A DNA stretch of 64,000 nt. Origin: Apiosordaria backusii (lineage: Eukaryota; Ascomycota; Sordariomycetes; Sordariales; Lasiosphaeriaceae). This document shows, one piece after another, positions 45,939 through 58,100 of the stretch (its first letter is position 1; every line of letters starts with the position of its first letter). The stretch covers positions 1,178,001 through 1,242,000 of the forward strand of contig JAUKTV010000008.1 in assembly GCA_030549205.1 (NCBI GenBank). The letters run 5' to 3'. The notes beneath the pieces are model-generated. The model was given only the letters and a program-made list of their open reading frames with translations, was not told the DNA's origin and did no database searches. The position numbers and the translations under genes were made by a program.

Positions 45939-48438
45939 TCAATACCTCTGATACCCACCCCACTGCGGCGGCTGGCTCCCCGGGTACCCCCCCTGTGGCG
46001 GTGGCGGCTGCCCCTGCCCCGGATACCCACCCCCATAAGGCGGCTGCTGCTGCTGCCCATGATGATGAGGAGGAGGGGGCTGGTGATGAGGAGGAGGGCC
46101 CTGCTGGGGATACCCCCCCGGACCTCCACCCCCACCACCATAAGGAGGATACTGCGGCTGCTGGGGATATCCCCCCCACCACCACCATACTGCGGCTGAG
46201 AAGGAGGCTGAGGACTAGGCCGTCCATACGAACCCCCTCCTCCGCTTCCATAACCACTTGACCCAGGCCTAGCTCCATACCCAGACGACGAGCCAGGTCT
46301 AGGCGAGTAACCCCCAACCCCCTGCGGCGGTCTGCCCTGTTGATCCCCTGCTGCTTCTTGATCTGCTCCCACAATGACCCAGCTGGGCGACCGTGGCCGT
46401 GATCACACCCGTTGCCGCCGTGACTAGGGGCAGAAATGCTGCGGTTGCTGGTGCTGCTGCCGCCGGTGGTGCTGGAGAGGACGTGGTTCTGGTGGTTTTT
46501 CACTGATTCAGACGACAAGAGGGAGTTCAGATCGTGGCGGTGCTTGGTTTCTTGAGTCCATTTCCGGACATTCTCAAACATGTTGCGGTGGATCTCCACG
46601 CGCTCGTCGCGGGCGGCGGGGTGGTGGAAGGCGCGGAGGATGTCGTTGAGGACTTCTTCGACGGGGACGCCGGGGTTTTCGAAGGCGAAGAGGACTCGGC
46701 TAACAGGAGATGTTAGTTATGGGTGAGAAATAGGGAAAATTGGGGGGGGGAGGGGGGGGGGGGGAGGGCATACGGAACAACGTATTGCACGATTGTGACT
46801 GACACGCGGCCGGCGCAAGAGTTCAAGATGTTGGTGAAATGGTCCTTTGACAGCATGGAGTGGGTGGGGTCGTGGCAGCGGGGATTGTTCCAGGGTTCCA
46901 ACTGGGCGTTGGCGCTGGACTCGATGAGGCCCGTGGAGCCGTCTTTCAGCACCTTGGACACTTGCTGGATGATGGGTCTGACGAAGGGGGCGAGGAGACC
47001 GAGAATAAAGGCGGTGAGGGTCTCGCTGACTTTTTCGAGTTGAGACTCCAGCCCGGGGATCTTGGAGATCATGTTGTTGATGGAGCGGACGATTTTGTCG
47101 CGGAACTCGAGGATGGGGTAGATTTGGCCAGAGACTTTGACTGGGTCGAAGTTAGGGCTCATACCTGGCACCACGTTGGCATTGTCGCGGGTGTTTTGCT
47201 GCTCCTGGGCGGCAGATGCGGCCTTGAGGCTCCTAGCCTGGGAGGCGTAGCCATCTCCGACGCCGGGGAGTTGGCCTACGAGGGAGATAAAATCTGGACC
47301 GCTGGAGCCGGAGCCCAGGAAGCCTCGCTGACCGGAGCTGTTGCTGTTCTGCTCGGCAACCTTGAGAGCGATATCAATCTCGTCCACTTCGGACTGGGTG
47401 AAGTGATCAGTGGCCTCTCTGTCACATATTGTTAACTGACGCTATGACAGGTGATGGGTATCGAACTTACCCAAGCACAGAGTGCAAAAAGTCCACAGCT
47501 CCGAAAGTGCCAGTAACCAAAGGATAGACTCTTTTGCCGTTCAGGTTGATCTGAGTAGAAGAACCGCAGTGGGTAAACACATTGTGGTAACCAAGCTCGA
47601 TGAGGGCAAGCTCGCAGTAGTTGCTGTGAGCGCTGAAGTCTTCCATGCAATGCAAAGCCTGACCAAGACACCTGAGAGCCTCGCAAAGATCGGATTCCCT
47701 TCCCTTGTTGGTGGCTCCGCTGGTATACAAACGACCGAAGTGAATGGCACGGGCAAAGCTCCACCTCAGATAACCCGCACTGGTGGCCCAACCGCCGCTC
47801 TCGTTGGCAATGTAGTTCTTCATACCAGTACGTGGATCGATTTCGAGCTCTCGCGGGTCTACGGGGCCTCTGAGTCTGGGGTCATATTTGCGAGCATCCT
47901 GGTTGTCAGCATAGTCCTTGGGGTTATCGATGTGCTCCTCAGGACGGTAGCATCCGAGGCGCTCTTCTGTGACTTCAAATTCCTCGGTGGCATATCCGTT
48001 GGCCATGAATGAGAGAACCCAGACCTAAACGAGTCAGCATCTAATAGGATATCCGGGGCTTGGGGTGTTCACATACAATGATCCTGATAGTGGCGGCATT
48101 GACACCCTTCAGACTGCCCACATCAATGGCTTGCGAGTAGTCTCTCAGCCAGTTGCCAAAGTAAACACGGCCAACCATCATGGTAGTCCATTTCTTGCCA
48201 TACATAAAGGCAATATCCTTGAGTGTGTCCTCGATATCTGCGCGCCATAGTTAGTCATGAGTTTAAGCTGTTGAAGGGGAGAGCTTCACATACCTCCATG
48301 TCTCCAGTTGTGCCCCTCAACCTGGGCGATGGACGGAATGTTTCCAGCACCAAAGGCGGCGGCTTGGCCGGGGAGAACAATAAGAATGACAGCAAGGACC
48401 AGCAGAGCGCTGCCCCAGCCTATCCTGAGTCCCGCCAT
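45939..48438 (-). CDS. het-c: HET-C family heterokaryon incompatibility protein, two apparent frameshifts in the tail
   Basis: Five exons: 48438-48294, 48237-48077, 48024-47471, 47418-46774 and 46699-45939. A signal peptide is present (LLVLAVILIVLPGQAAA, residues 12-28), followed by the family's opening FGAGNIPSIAQVEGHNWRHG. Then come DIEDTLKDIAFMYGKKWTTMMVGRVYFGNWLRDYSQAIDVG, LGCYRPEEHIDNPKDYAD, ALHCMEDFSAHSNYCELAL, and the C-terminal Gly/Pro/Tyr/Gln-rich tail. This matches the N. crassa het-c product, a plasma-membrane-associated protein controlling non-self recognition after hyphal fusion; the Podospora homologue is called hch. It is unrelated to Podospora het-C, a glycolipid transfer protein. 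The tail is broken twice: a C4 run (46346-46349) and a C7 run (46171-46177) on the plus strand are each one base short. Repairing both restores GGYSPRPG-type and GGYP-Q repeats and gives 755 residues ending at 45939. Confidence 0.93.
46742..46766 (+). repeat. Poly-G tract inside het-c intron 4
   Basis: Two G runs (about 9 and 13) separated by one A; on the mRNA strand this is a poly-C tract directly after the GTATGC donor (46773) of the last het-c intron. Confidence 0.8.
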
Positions 48439-49889
48439 GTTTTACCAATTCAAAATATCCAGACTCTGTGGGTTGTCAGTTTTTCTGTTGCTTGAGCTCA
48501 GCTGTGACATTGGCGCTTGTTTTTCCGTTGCAAACTTGCGAATGCGCCCGCAGTTGGTAAAAAAACCAGCCGGCCTTGCGCCTTGCGTCACACCCCAAAC
48601 GGTTTGATTGGGCATGAAATAAAACGCGACTGACCTGTTTGACACCTCAAACACTCGTTATATACTGTCCTTGAAATATCAGAGAAAAAGATGGCCTGAA
48701 TATCACAGCTGGCGGCCTCTGTGAGGTTGGGAGAGAGAGCTGAACTTGGTAGGAAAATAGCCAAGGGCAGCAAAGAGCTCGGCAATGGATTCTTTACGTC
48801 AGATTCGAGGATTCAGAGCGAGAGCGAACAAGCAACCCAAACGGCGTTGGTCACATTCTCACCTTGCCGCCATCTGCCGCACAGGAAAACCCGCTAACGC
48901 CGTTGCAAACCGTTAACTTTCTACTCGGTACGCTACTCAGATTAAGCCCCTCTCACCATAGCCCTCTTGCCCAAGCATCTTCTGAATTCCCATCTGTGTT
49001 GCAAAACATCAAGGTCAGAACACTGCCTCCACCACTTGTTCCTACTCTCAAAAGGAGGGGCAGAGAGCTCTGTGCCCCGCCATCTTGGCTGGACTCGAGT
49101 TCGTGCCAAGAGAATGAACATGCCGTCATATCCGGATAAGTGAACGAACCTTGGGCAGACTCTGGATAGGTGCATATGCATCTAGAGAGGCACAGCCTTA
49201 TACAGTTACACGCAACGGCGACCCTGCAGCGGTGTGTTTCGCACACTGTGCGCTTGCCTATCGAGTCCAGCTCTCCTATCCACCTCAGCTGGCCGATGGT
49301 GACTCGACAGTCGACTGATCTGCTGGACAAAAATTTGGGTCTTTAATGCTTCAACATGTGCTCTCCGCGGACTTCAATGAACCCGAGAAGTCCGATCAGC
49401 CGTTTTTTCCCAGTCTCCGCCGCTACTTGGCGGCATTACAGTACCGGTTGTAACGCCACTGTCATCCGATGGGATTTGGCAGCAGCGCGTGTGCATTCGA
49501 CTGCCATTCGTGTCTTTTTGATTAGTGTGACCCCTGAACAAGAAAAAAAAAAGGCATCCACCAATCCGCGGCGAACGACAGCCTGGGCCCTTGCATTATC
49601 TGTTCCTTTGCATGATCTTTTGTCCCCTGATGATCTTTCATCCGTATTATTTCGCAACTTGACATCTCTGTTTGCTTCAATTCTTCGTTTTGTCTTTTGC
49701 CTCTTCTTGCCCAAAGCCTGTGTCGCTTGATAGCCTCGCCGTTGTCGCTACCTTAAGCCAAGATAGATAGAGTCGTGTTCTAGCGGCCCCGAAAAGCCCG
49801 AAGCTCGTCACCTACCCCGGTCTACCGTTTTCCAGTCGCTAAAACAAACAAAAACAAAGACCAAAAATCACCACATTTCCACCGTAAAC
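48439..49889. other. Divergent promoter region between het-c and scs7
   Basis: About 1.45 kb; nothing but promoter and leader sequence recognised. A G/C-poor, T-rich stretch precedes the scs7 start. Confidence 0.5.
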
Positions 49890-51068
49890 ATGCCCGGTCG
49901 AACGTTGCCGACCTTTACCCTCGCCGAGGTCGAGTCGCACAATACAAAGAAGTCGTGCTATGTGACGATTGGGAGGAATGTCTACGATGTGACCGACTTT
50001 GTTGACGCCCACCCGGGAGGCGGTGACCTGGTCCTCGACTACGCTGGCAAGGACATCGCCGATATTCTCAAAGACGAAGCGTCGCACACGCACTCCGAGG
50101 CGGCATACGAGGTTCTTGACGACTCGCTGGTTGGGTTCCTGGAGGATACTTCAAACGGCGCGAGCGCAAACGGCAAGGCAAAGGCAAATGGACAAGCCAA
50201 CGGCACCTTTGTGCATCCCCGAACGGGTATGTCCTGTGAGGAGGATCTCAGCAAGGACACCGATATTGCCAGCGATTACAAGACGCACAAATTCCTCGAC
50301 CTGAACAGACCGCTCTTTCCCCAAGTGTGGTTCGGCGGTTTTTCCAAGGAGTTTTACCTCGATCAGGTTCACAGGCCACGCCACTACAAGGGCGGCGCTT
50401 CTGCACCACTCTTTGGCAACTTCCTTGAGCCCCTGAGCAAGACTCCCTGGTGGCTGATCCCCGTTTTCTGGCTTCCACCTGTTACGTACGGCCTTTACCT
50501 CGCCAGCAGTGGGTTGACCGCTCTTGGAGAGGTGGCCTGCTTTGTTGGAGGTTTGGGATTTTGGTCTATTGCCGAGTACGGTCTTCACAGATTTTTGTTC
50601 CATCTTGATGAGTAAGTCTTGCTCAAACATCACATGCAAAATATCATTTGCTAACTCTGTTTTTCTAGATGGCTTCCCGACAACCGTGTCGGTATTACCC
50701 TGCATTTCACCCTCCATGGCATCCACCACTACCTGCCCATGGACAAGTACCGGCTAGTCATGCCCCCAGCACTTTTCGCCGTGCTTGCTACCCCCTTCTG
50801 GAAGTTGGCCCACACCATCTTTTACTGGGACTGGAACATCGCAACTGCCGTCTATTGCGGCGGCATCTTCGGATACATTTGCTACGACTTGACCCACTAC
50901 TTTCTCCACCACCAGAACCTCCCTCTCTGGTACAAGCAGTTGAAGAAGCTGCACTTGGAGCACCACTTCCTCGATTACGAGAATGGCTTCGGTGTCACCA
51001 GTCCCTTCTGGGACAAGGTCTTCGGCACCGAACTCACGGGCTCCAAGCCCGCCAGCAAGACCAACTGA
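49890..51068 (+). CDS. scs7: Sphingolipid alpha-hydroxylase (ceramide fatty acid 2-hydroxylase)
   Basis: Exons 49890-50611 and 50669-51068 (GTAAGT...TAG) give 373 residues; yeast Scs7 has 384. The N-terminal cytochrome b5 domain has the heme motif HPGG at 41-44 and a second heme ligand in the HTHSEAA segment near 66-68. After a Gly/Asn/Lys linker comes the di-iron hydroxylase membrane domain with hydrophobic helices from about 190. Its histidine clusters are HRFLFHLDE (ending exon 1), LHFTLHGIHHYLP, HYFLHHQ and LKKLHLEHHF. The enzyme adds the 2-hydroxyl to the very long acyl chain of ceramide in the ER, using electrons delivered through its own b5 domain. The C terminus lacks a clear KKxx signal (ends ASKTN). 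All key residues are present. Start ATG is preceded by a long T-rich leader. It is in tandem with the splicing factor gene. Confidence 0.96.
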
Positions 51069-51843
51069 ACCCCCATTCTTGGGCTTTCACATGGCTGAAT
51101 GACAGATGAGGAAGATGAGGCATGACACGGATACGCACAAAGGACATGGGCATACCCTGGCGGATTGTGCTGTACATACATTCGTATACAACTATATATT
51201 TTGTAATGAGCAGGCTGGCAGAACATACCGTTCTATAGCAATCTGCCGGTCGGTGATGCATTTAATGGAGGAATCAGGTGGGAGGGGGTTCTTTGGTATA
51301 TTCATGTCTGGGAGGGTCATCGGGGGCTGGGGACAGGACAGGGGCGGGTGTTGGGAGGTGGAATCAGGCTTCACTGCTCACAGCAGACAGGAGTCACCTA
51401 ATAGTGTCGCATTATTGTAGAATACCCTAATAATTGCTGTTTATTTGTACAACCTGAGTTTCCCGATCCCCATGCAAAACCTAACATCAGGCTCTTATCG
51501 GGCTTCTTATCGGACGAGACAGACTCGTACATACAGCAGACGCTGCCAAACACCGTGCTCCACACGGTGAACGGACTGTAAAAGATAAGCAGCGCGACTG
51601 CACGTGACGGTTATCCAGTTCTGGCCCCTCAAATCACTTCAGGTCAGCCACTCGGACACAATTTGCCAGCTCCCAACCAACCAACCTCATCACAGGCAAC
51701 AATTCATTGCGCTGACTGACTGTCTCATTTCTTGCAAGTCGGCAATATCTTGATCCAGCATACCTCTTTTGCTGTTCGCATCCAGAAACGAGATAAAATA
51801 AAATCACAGCTTGATTGCCTGACCATTTCCATCATCAGCCAAA
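51069..51843. other. Intergenic region: scs7 3' flank and rsd1 promoter
   Basis: About 775 bases; no gene seen. Confidence 0.5.
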
Positions 51844-53719
51844 ATGTCGGGCCTCGATGTAGAGGCGCTTCTTGACTCGACTGCCTCCACGATGAAGGAG
51901 CAGCAGAACTCCAAATCCACCCCCAATGGCGACTCACCACAGAACGGAAGCCGCAGCGAACGCCGAGAAAACGACCGGGATGGCGATAAAGATAGAGAAC
52001 CCCGGGATCGCAAGCGCCGAGATCGCGACCGTAGTGCCGGTCGCCATCGCGCTTCATCTAGCGGAAGAGAGACGCCCAGAAGCGATGCCGGAAGCCATAA
52101 GAGTAGGCGCCAGAGCCGAAGCCGTGATTCTAACCGCCGAGACTCACGCCGTCACAGAGATGGCGATTACTACCGCGGAAGTCGCCGCGGTGGTCGCTCC
52201 CGATCCCGCTCTCCTAATCGGTACTACCGGCCCAATGGAGATGACCGCCGCGACCGTGATCGCCACCGAGATGATGACCGCCGCCGCCATCGTGACGATG
52301 ATCGGCGCGGCGGCAGGACCAGCACTCCTCGCGACACATCACCTCCCCCGCTCACCGAGGATGAGCGCGATCGCCGGACCATTTTCGTTCAACAGCTCGC
52401 TGCCCGCCTGCGCACCAGGGAGTTGAAGGAGTTTTTCGAGAAAGTTGGACCAGTTGCTGAAGCCCAGATTGTGAAAGACCGCGTTAGCAATCGGTCGAAG
52501 GGGTACGTATCTCATCTACTTTTGACATGTTCATAACCGTCCTCATTGCTAACATTTTGGTTCTTAGAGTTGGTTACGTCGAGTTCAAGAACGAAGATTC
52601 CGTCCAAGCCGCGTTGCAGCTTACTGGTCAAAAGCTCCTAGGTATCCCCGTCATCGTGCAGCTCACCGAAGCTGAGAAGAACCGCCAAGTCCGCAACCCG
52701 GATTCGACCGGCAACCACCCCAACTCTATCCCATTCCATCGTCTCTACGTTGGAAATATCCACTTTAGCATTACCGAGCAGGATTTGCAGAATGTATTTG
52801 AACCCTTTGGCGAACTCGAATTCGTGCAGTTACAGAAAGACGACACTGGAAGGAGCAGAGGCTATGGGTTTGTGCAGTACGTTCTCCACTTTATATCCCC
52901 TTCCAATCCTGTACTGGTTGGCTGACATGTCTCAAGATTCCGCGATGCTACTCAGGCCCGTGAGGCGCTCGAGAAGATGAACGGGTTTGACCTTGCTGGT
53001 CGTCCGATTCGCGTGGGACTTGGGAACGATAAGTTTACCCCCGAATCAACCGCGAATCTCCTGCAGAGATTCCAGGGCCAGAATCAACAGTTCCAGGGAT
53101 CTTCGTTCTCCGGTGCCGGTGGCCGCGGCCCCCCGACATCGAATTTTGACCGTGCTGGTGCTAGGGACAACGAGAAGGGCACAGGTGCAAGTGCCTTGGA
53201 CGATACCGACGTTGCCGGAGTCAACTTTAACAACTACAGCCGCGATGCCCTCATGAGGAAGCTGGCCAGAACTGACGAGCCTATCAGCGCCCCCAGCGAT
53301 CGACAAATCGCCAAACCCAAAACTGAGATCAAGCCCAACCTCCCCATCAATGTCAACATGGCCAGCCGCTGTGTGGTTCTCCATAACATGTTTGATCCTG
53401 CTGAGTATGTTATTACCTCATCTCCTGTTGACAAAAATTACATTTGCTAACATTTAACAGACAAGTCGGTGAGGATTGGGCCAAGGAGCTGGAGGATGAG
53501 GTTCGTCAGGAGGCCGAGGAGAAGTATGGGCACGTTGTCCACATCTCCCTCGATTCCAACTCTGCCGGCGACATCTACTTGAAATTTGACAAGGTCCAGG
53601 GCGGAGAGAATGCCATCAAGGGCCTGAACGGCCGGTACTTTGACGGAAGGATGATCACGGCTGCGCCTGTTGTAGACGCGGTCTACAGCAGTTTGTTCTC
53701 TCGCGTCCGGGCCATATAA
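51844..53719 (+). CDS. rsd1: RBM39/Rsd1-type SR-like splicing factor with three RRMs
   Basis: Four exons: 51844-52502, 52568-52876, 52937-53404 and 53461-53719, giving 564 residues. Residues 1-30 are acidic and short. About 35-165 is an arginine/serine/aspartate-rich RS-like region (RDRKRRDRDRS, RRQSRSRDSNRR, DDRRRHRDD). RRM1 (about 178-255) has RNP2 TIFVQQL and RNP1 GVGYVEF. RRM2 (about 283-360) has LYVGNI and RGYGFVQF. The C-terminal RRM (about 470-560, CVVLHNM ... DIYLKF) looks like a U2AF homology motif, with RYF as the RxF element that pockets a Trp of a ULM partner such as SF3B1. This order matches human RBM39 and S. pombe Rsd1. Role: 3' splice-site recognition and alternative splicing. 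Introns 1, 2 and 3 fall at RNP1 of RRM1, at RNP1 of RRM2 and inside the UHM. Confidence 0.95.
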
Positions 53720-55199
53720 GTCACTAATACGGCATTTCTGTCGCGTGCTTAGGAACCCTCATCGGTATGTCCACCTGTTTTATTGTCGGATAGCTTTTCC
53801 TAACACTCAAGAATAGACCAAACCTACCACCTCAACTTCATGCCTGATGGACTCGTCCATCATCTCACTTTTTTTTTTTTTTTTTCCAGACATACCATTC
53901 TTCGACGGCGCGCATCTAATGCCGCCACTCCCATTTCTTCGAGTAGAGAACCTTGCCGATAACCACACTGATATTTCGTCACAGAACGAACCATCTCTCC
54001 GACAACGCCACCCACTACATCTATTCCCATGTCCCCCGCGCTTCTTTGCCTGGCAAGAAGTGCAAATTTTGTGTTTATAATTTAAAAGTTCTGTGTATGG
54101 CGCAGTGGCGTTGCTGATATTTGTACCAGTACCTAGGCAGATACAGAACTCAGCGGAGGAGAGTATCCATTTGGGTATTTATCCGCTTCTTGAGTTATTC
54201 TAATTCAGGTAGTAAATTCGGAATAAAGCACTTTCTCCCATGTCTTGCTCTTTGTTGTCGAGTGGCATCTCCATGCTAACCTTTAGTAGTCAGCTTGTAA
54301 AACGAGGCCTCAGCCAAACTTGATCGTAGTTGTATCCGGTGATTAGTCTAGGGATGGAACTTGGTGTTGAGCGGAGCTGGCGCGGTACAGCAAAGGTGAG
54401 CAACACAACGCGGTCAGCGGTAGGTGACGATTTTGGTATTGCTCCGAATAGTGATGACGGATCTGACAGATGCTGAGTGCTTTGTGAATGTTGCTCTCAG
54501 TATGAGTGCCTTGAGAACCTGAAGCCAGAGTCAAAGAGAAATATCATTGAATGTTTGAATCCACCAAGACAAAGTCCAGATGGTTCCATCAAATGTTATA
54601 CAGCCCAGCTTAACCGTTTCTGGCAAGGCGCGTGAGATCTCCCAAAAGCCGGGACCTGCCCCGCGGACTACCGACCCCCCTGTCGCACGGTTGCTACAGG
54701 CGACCAATCAGGAGCTGCAGCAGTGTTTACCCAAAAACGCGATGATTTGGGTGAGATGGGGGGATGCGAGAAGCGGAATTGCCAGGATGAGTTCACTTTT
54801 GGCCCGTCACGTCTTGCATGTTCCCACAACGCAACGTCGCGCATTCATATCATACTCCCAAAATAACCAAATTCTTTGAGCTAGCAGCACAAGCAAGCAT
54901 CATCCTTTACAGCAAGAACCCCCATTCGAGAATCAACATTTTCCCGCGATATTTACTCCGTATGTTTAATCAAAGCGGCGCATAGATTGCAATTCTTTGC
55001 GGATACTTCTGTAGTATTTCGAAATACCCCGCCGTCGTTTTTGTCCCTCTACTGCGCTCTCCGAAAGTCCCACCACGATTTTTTTTCTCTTCCATCTGAA
55101 CTCCAGGGACCCCACGCCTTTATGATCCTTCTAGAACACCAAGCACACGCATAATAAGCACCTTTCATCCCAACCCACGCGCGCGATCCCCCGCCAACA
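53720..55199. other. Intergenic region between rsd1 and cdc11
   Basis: About 1.5 kb. It includes a T run of about 16-17 at 53868-53886 and the cdc11 leader. No gene is supported. Confidence 0.5.
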
Positions 55200-58100
55200 A
55201 TGGGGCACGCCTGGTTGGACTCCCTCTCGGAGGACTGGGTGTCGCAACCGGGATCGGACGCGTCTGTGGCCGATCCCGAGTCTGCAGCACCTTCCCCCGA
55301 CGCGACCAGACGGCAAGCCAGAGAGTCGACCCCGAGCCGAATCCCACGACTGAGCAAAAAGAATCTCGAAAGTGCTGCCAACAGCAGCAACATCCTCAGC
55401 GAACGAAGTGTTAATCACAGTCCCCGTCGCAGCCAGTCAAAGCTGTCGCAGGAGATCAAGACTAATGGGCGGAGCACCGCCGACAGCCGCTCAGGCCGCT
55501 CCAATTCCCTCTCGACAGTTGGTTCCGTCGTTCAGCACAAATCCATAGCGCAGTCAACGAACAGGAGGGGGTCGACGCCAGAGTGGAGGAGACGACTGGT
55601 GTATGGCGACTTGTCTTATGGGGAACAGCGGGATCTATTTACTTCGGCTGGAAAAGGGCTGGAAAATATTTTCAAGCCGCCAACGACAGCAACTGCGAGC
55701 CGCGAGGAAACGTTTGAGCCGCGATCGTCAAGATACGACGTTACTATGCCGTCGAGCCCACCGCTATATCACCGAGACCCCTCGACGGTTGAGATACACA
55801 TGGAGGAGTCTATTCAGGAACTGCCAGAACATCCAGCGAGGAGGTTGCAAATATCTACAGAGCACAGGCCTGCCGACGACTCGTTTGATCAAAGCAAGGA
55901 CTCGGAGAACAGCATGTTGCCCGACAGCTGCACGCAGCAGGCGACTACCACAGAACAAACCGCTGTTTCGAATCATAGCTCTGTGTTGGACTCGCGGAAG
56001 GTCAGCGGCCGCAGCGATATTCGCCATGAGGATTTTAGCCCGATCCTGCTGGAGCGGCGCCAGGCTAGTAACGGGAAGACTACGTTTGGGCCTGCGGAGC
56101 TGCCACCTGATGAGCTGCGGAAGCGGTTGGAGAAGTTACGGCAAAATCAGAGGTTCCTTACGGGTGGTACGGATGAGGAGGACTCGGAGAGCCAGTCTGA
56201 GGCGAACAGCAAGTCAAAAAATGGCACTGTTAGTACGAGAGAGTTTGAGAGGCAGGGCGGGTACATCAACTTTCAGCGCGGCGGTCGATCAGCAGAGGGG
56301 TCGTTCCGGCATCACCAGCTCAGTTCAGGGCATGATACTTCAGAGTTTTGCCCAGAAGAGTCACTACAAGCCAGCACGCCGAAGCAGTTCCCAACTGTCA
56401 GAGTTGAGCCATGGGATGAGTCGGCGGAGATACCCGTTGACAGCCCTCAATTCCCTCCTGCTCCTAACCCAAGCCCGCAAAAGGCGCAGAGATTGCTTCC
56501 TGTACCACCCAGCACTGCCAGTCCGCTGAAGCTTTTCCAGCCGTATGACACGTTTACCAACCAGACTCTGCTGAGGAGACTGAGCCAGTTCCAAGCCGAA
56601 CCTTCGGCAAGTGATAATTCTTTTGCTATCGCGCAGGATGCCGACCAGAGCAGAGTGAGTAGATTTGGTGAGGGGGAGTTGGACGGGTATGAGTTCCAAG
56701 ATGAGTTTTCGTACGTTTCGCATAATGATGGTGGTGGTGGTGGTGGACCTGGTGGTGGTGGTGGCGACGCATCCGGACTAGAGGCGGACAAGGAGAACAG
56801 GGGCCCTGGTCAGGACGAGGATACAAATGATGGAGATGGACCCACCACCTCCGCCCAGACGCGACAACAGCGACGCGACCCCCCGCCGCCGCCGCCCATC
56901 TTTGGCGATTATTATTTTAGCCACGACGAAAGTTCTCCTGCTTCGGAGATTGAAGATCATTTGCTTCGGATTTCGCGCGCCCGGAGGAGGAGGAAGTCGA
57001 TCACGACGGCGACGACGTCGCAGTACTCGACGACGACGACGAGGAGAAGTGTTTTTGCGGGGGCTGGGGAGCTTTATAGCGGGAGTGGTAGACGGAATAG
57101 AAGAGGGGGGAGGACGTCGTTTCCGTTTAGCGACAGTAATAGGGTATCCACACCGAGGCGGAGAGATATTACAGGGGGTAGTGGTGGTGGGTTGTTGTTG
57201 TCGGAAATTAAACGACCGAGGACGTCGCCTTCGAAGGATCCGACGCCCAAGAGGAGGAGGACGCTGCACAAGTCGGATGTGTCGTATGGGACTTTTGATG
57301 ATGAGGATTATTCTGGTGAAGGTGAAGGTTCTGGTTCTTCTGGAGTTGACAAGGTTCGGATGAGCCATCAGCAGATGCAGGAAGCGATTTTGAGGCATCA
57401 GCAGAGGAGGGAGGCGAGGGCTGCTAGTCAGGAGGAGAAGTTACAGCAGCAGCGGCAATTGGAACAGCAGCAACAGGAGGAGATGGCGATGATGGCGGAG
57501 GTGGAGATGGTTTCAAAGGCGAGGGATGAGTTGCGGCCTAGGACTCCGACGCCGAGCCAGAGGTCGTCGACGACGCAACAACTACGCACGCCGTTGATGG
57601 AGATTGATGCTGCTGCTGCTGTGGCGCGATCGCCGATGCGGTCGAGCAGGAATACGCGTCCTAGTACTGCTGTTGGGCCGCCGCCTTCGTCAGCTGCGCC
57701 GGCGGCGGCAACGAACAGGAAACCATCGATCAGGACGGAGGATTTTATCAATGAGGCGAATAAGATTATGGCGATGATTCGGAGCAAGGCTGGGTTGGCG
57801 AGCGGGCTGGCGAGCTTGGAGGAGTCGGAGGGGGAGAATGCGCAGGCGGTGATTGACCCTGAGAGTTCTTATGCCTCGAGTAAGGAGCCTTTTTCACGAC
57901 CGCCGAGCCGGGAGGGGAGGCCGCCATTGTCGAGGAGGCCGACGAAGCAGGAGGACCCGGAATTGGTGGAGCGGTTGAAGAAGTATGAAGAGGGGAGCGA
58001 GATGGGGGATGTGATTGCTGGCTCGGTCAGGTCGAGGGATTTGAGCTTGGAGGCGCTGAGGGCGGCGAGGGAGAGGGAGGAGCAAGAGGAAAGGCAGAGT

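Noticed and set aside
45939..48438. het-c as the Podospora het-C glycolipid transfer gene
   Set aside because: The protein has a signal peptide and the HET-C domain of N. crassa het-c; the Podospora gene of the same name is an unrelated family.
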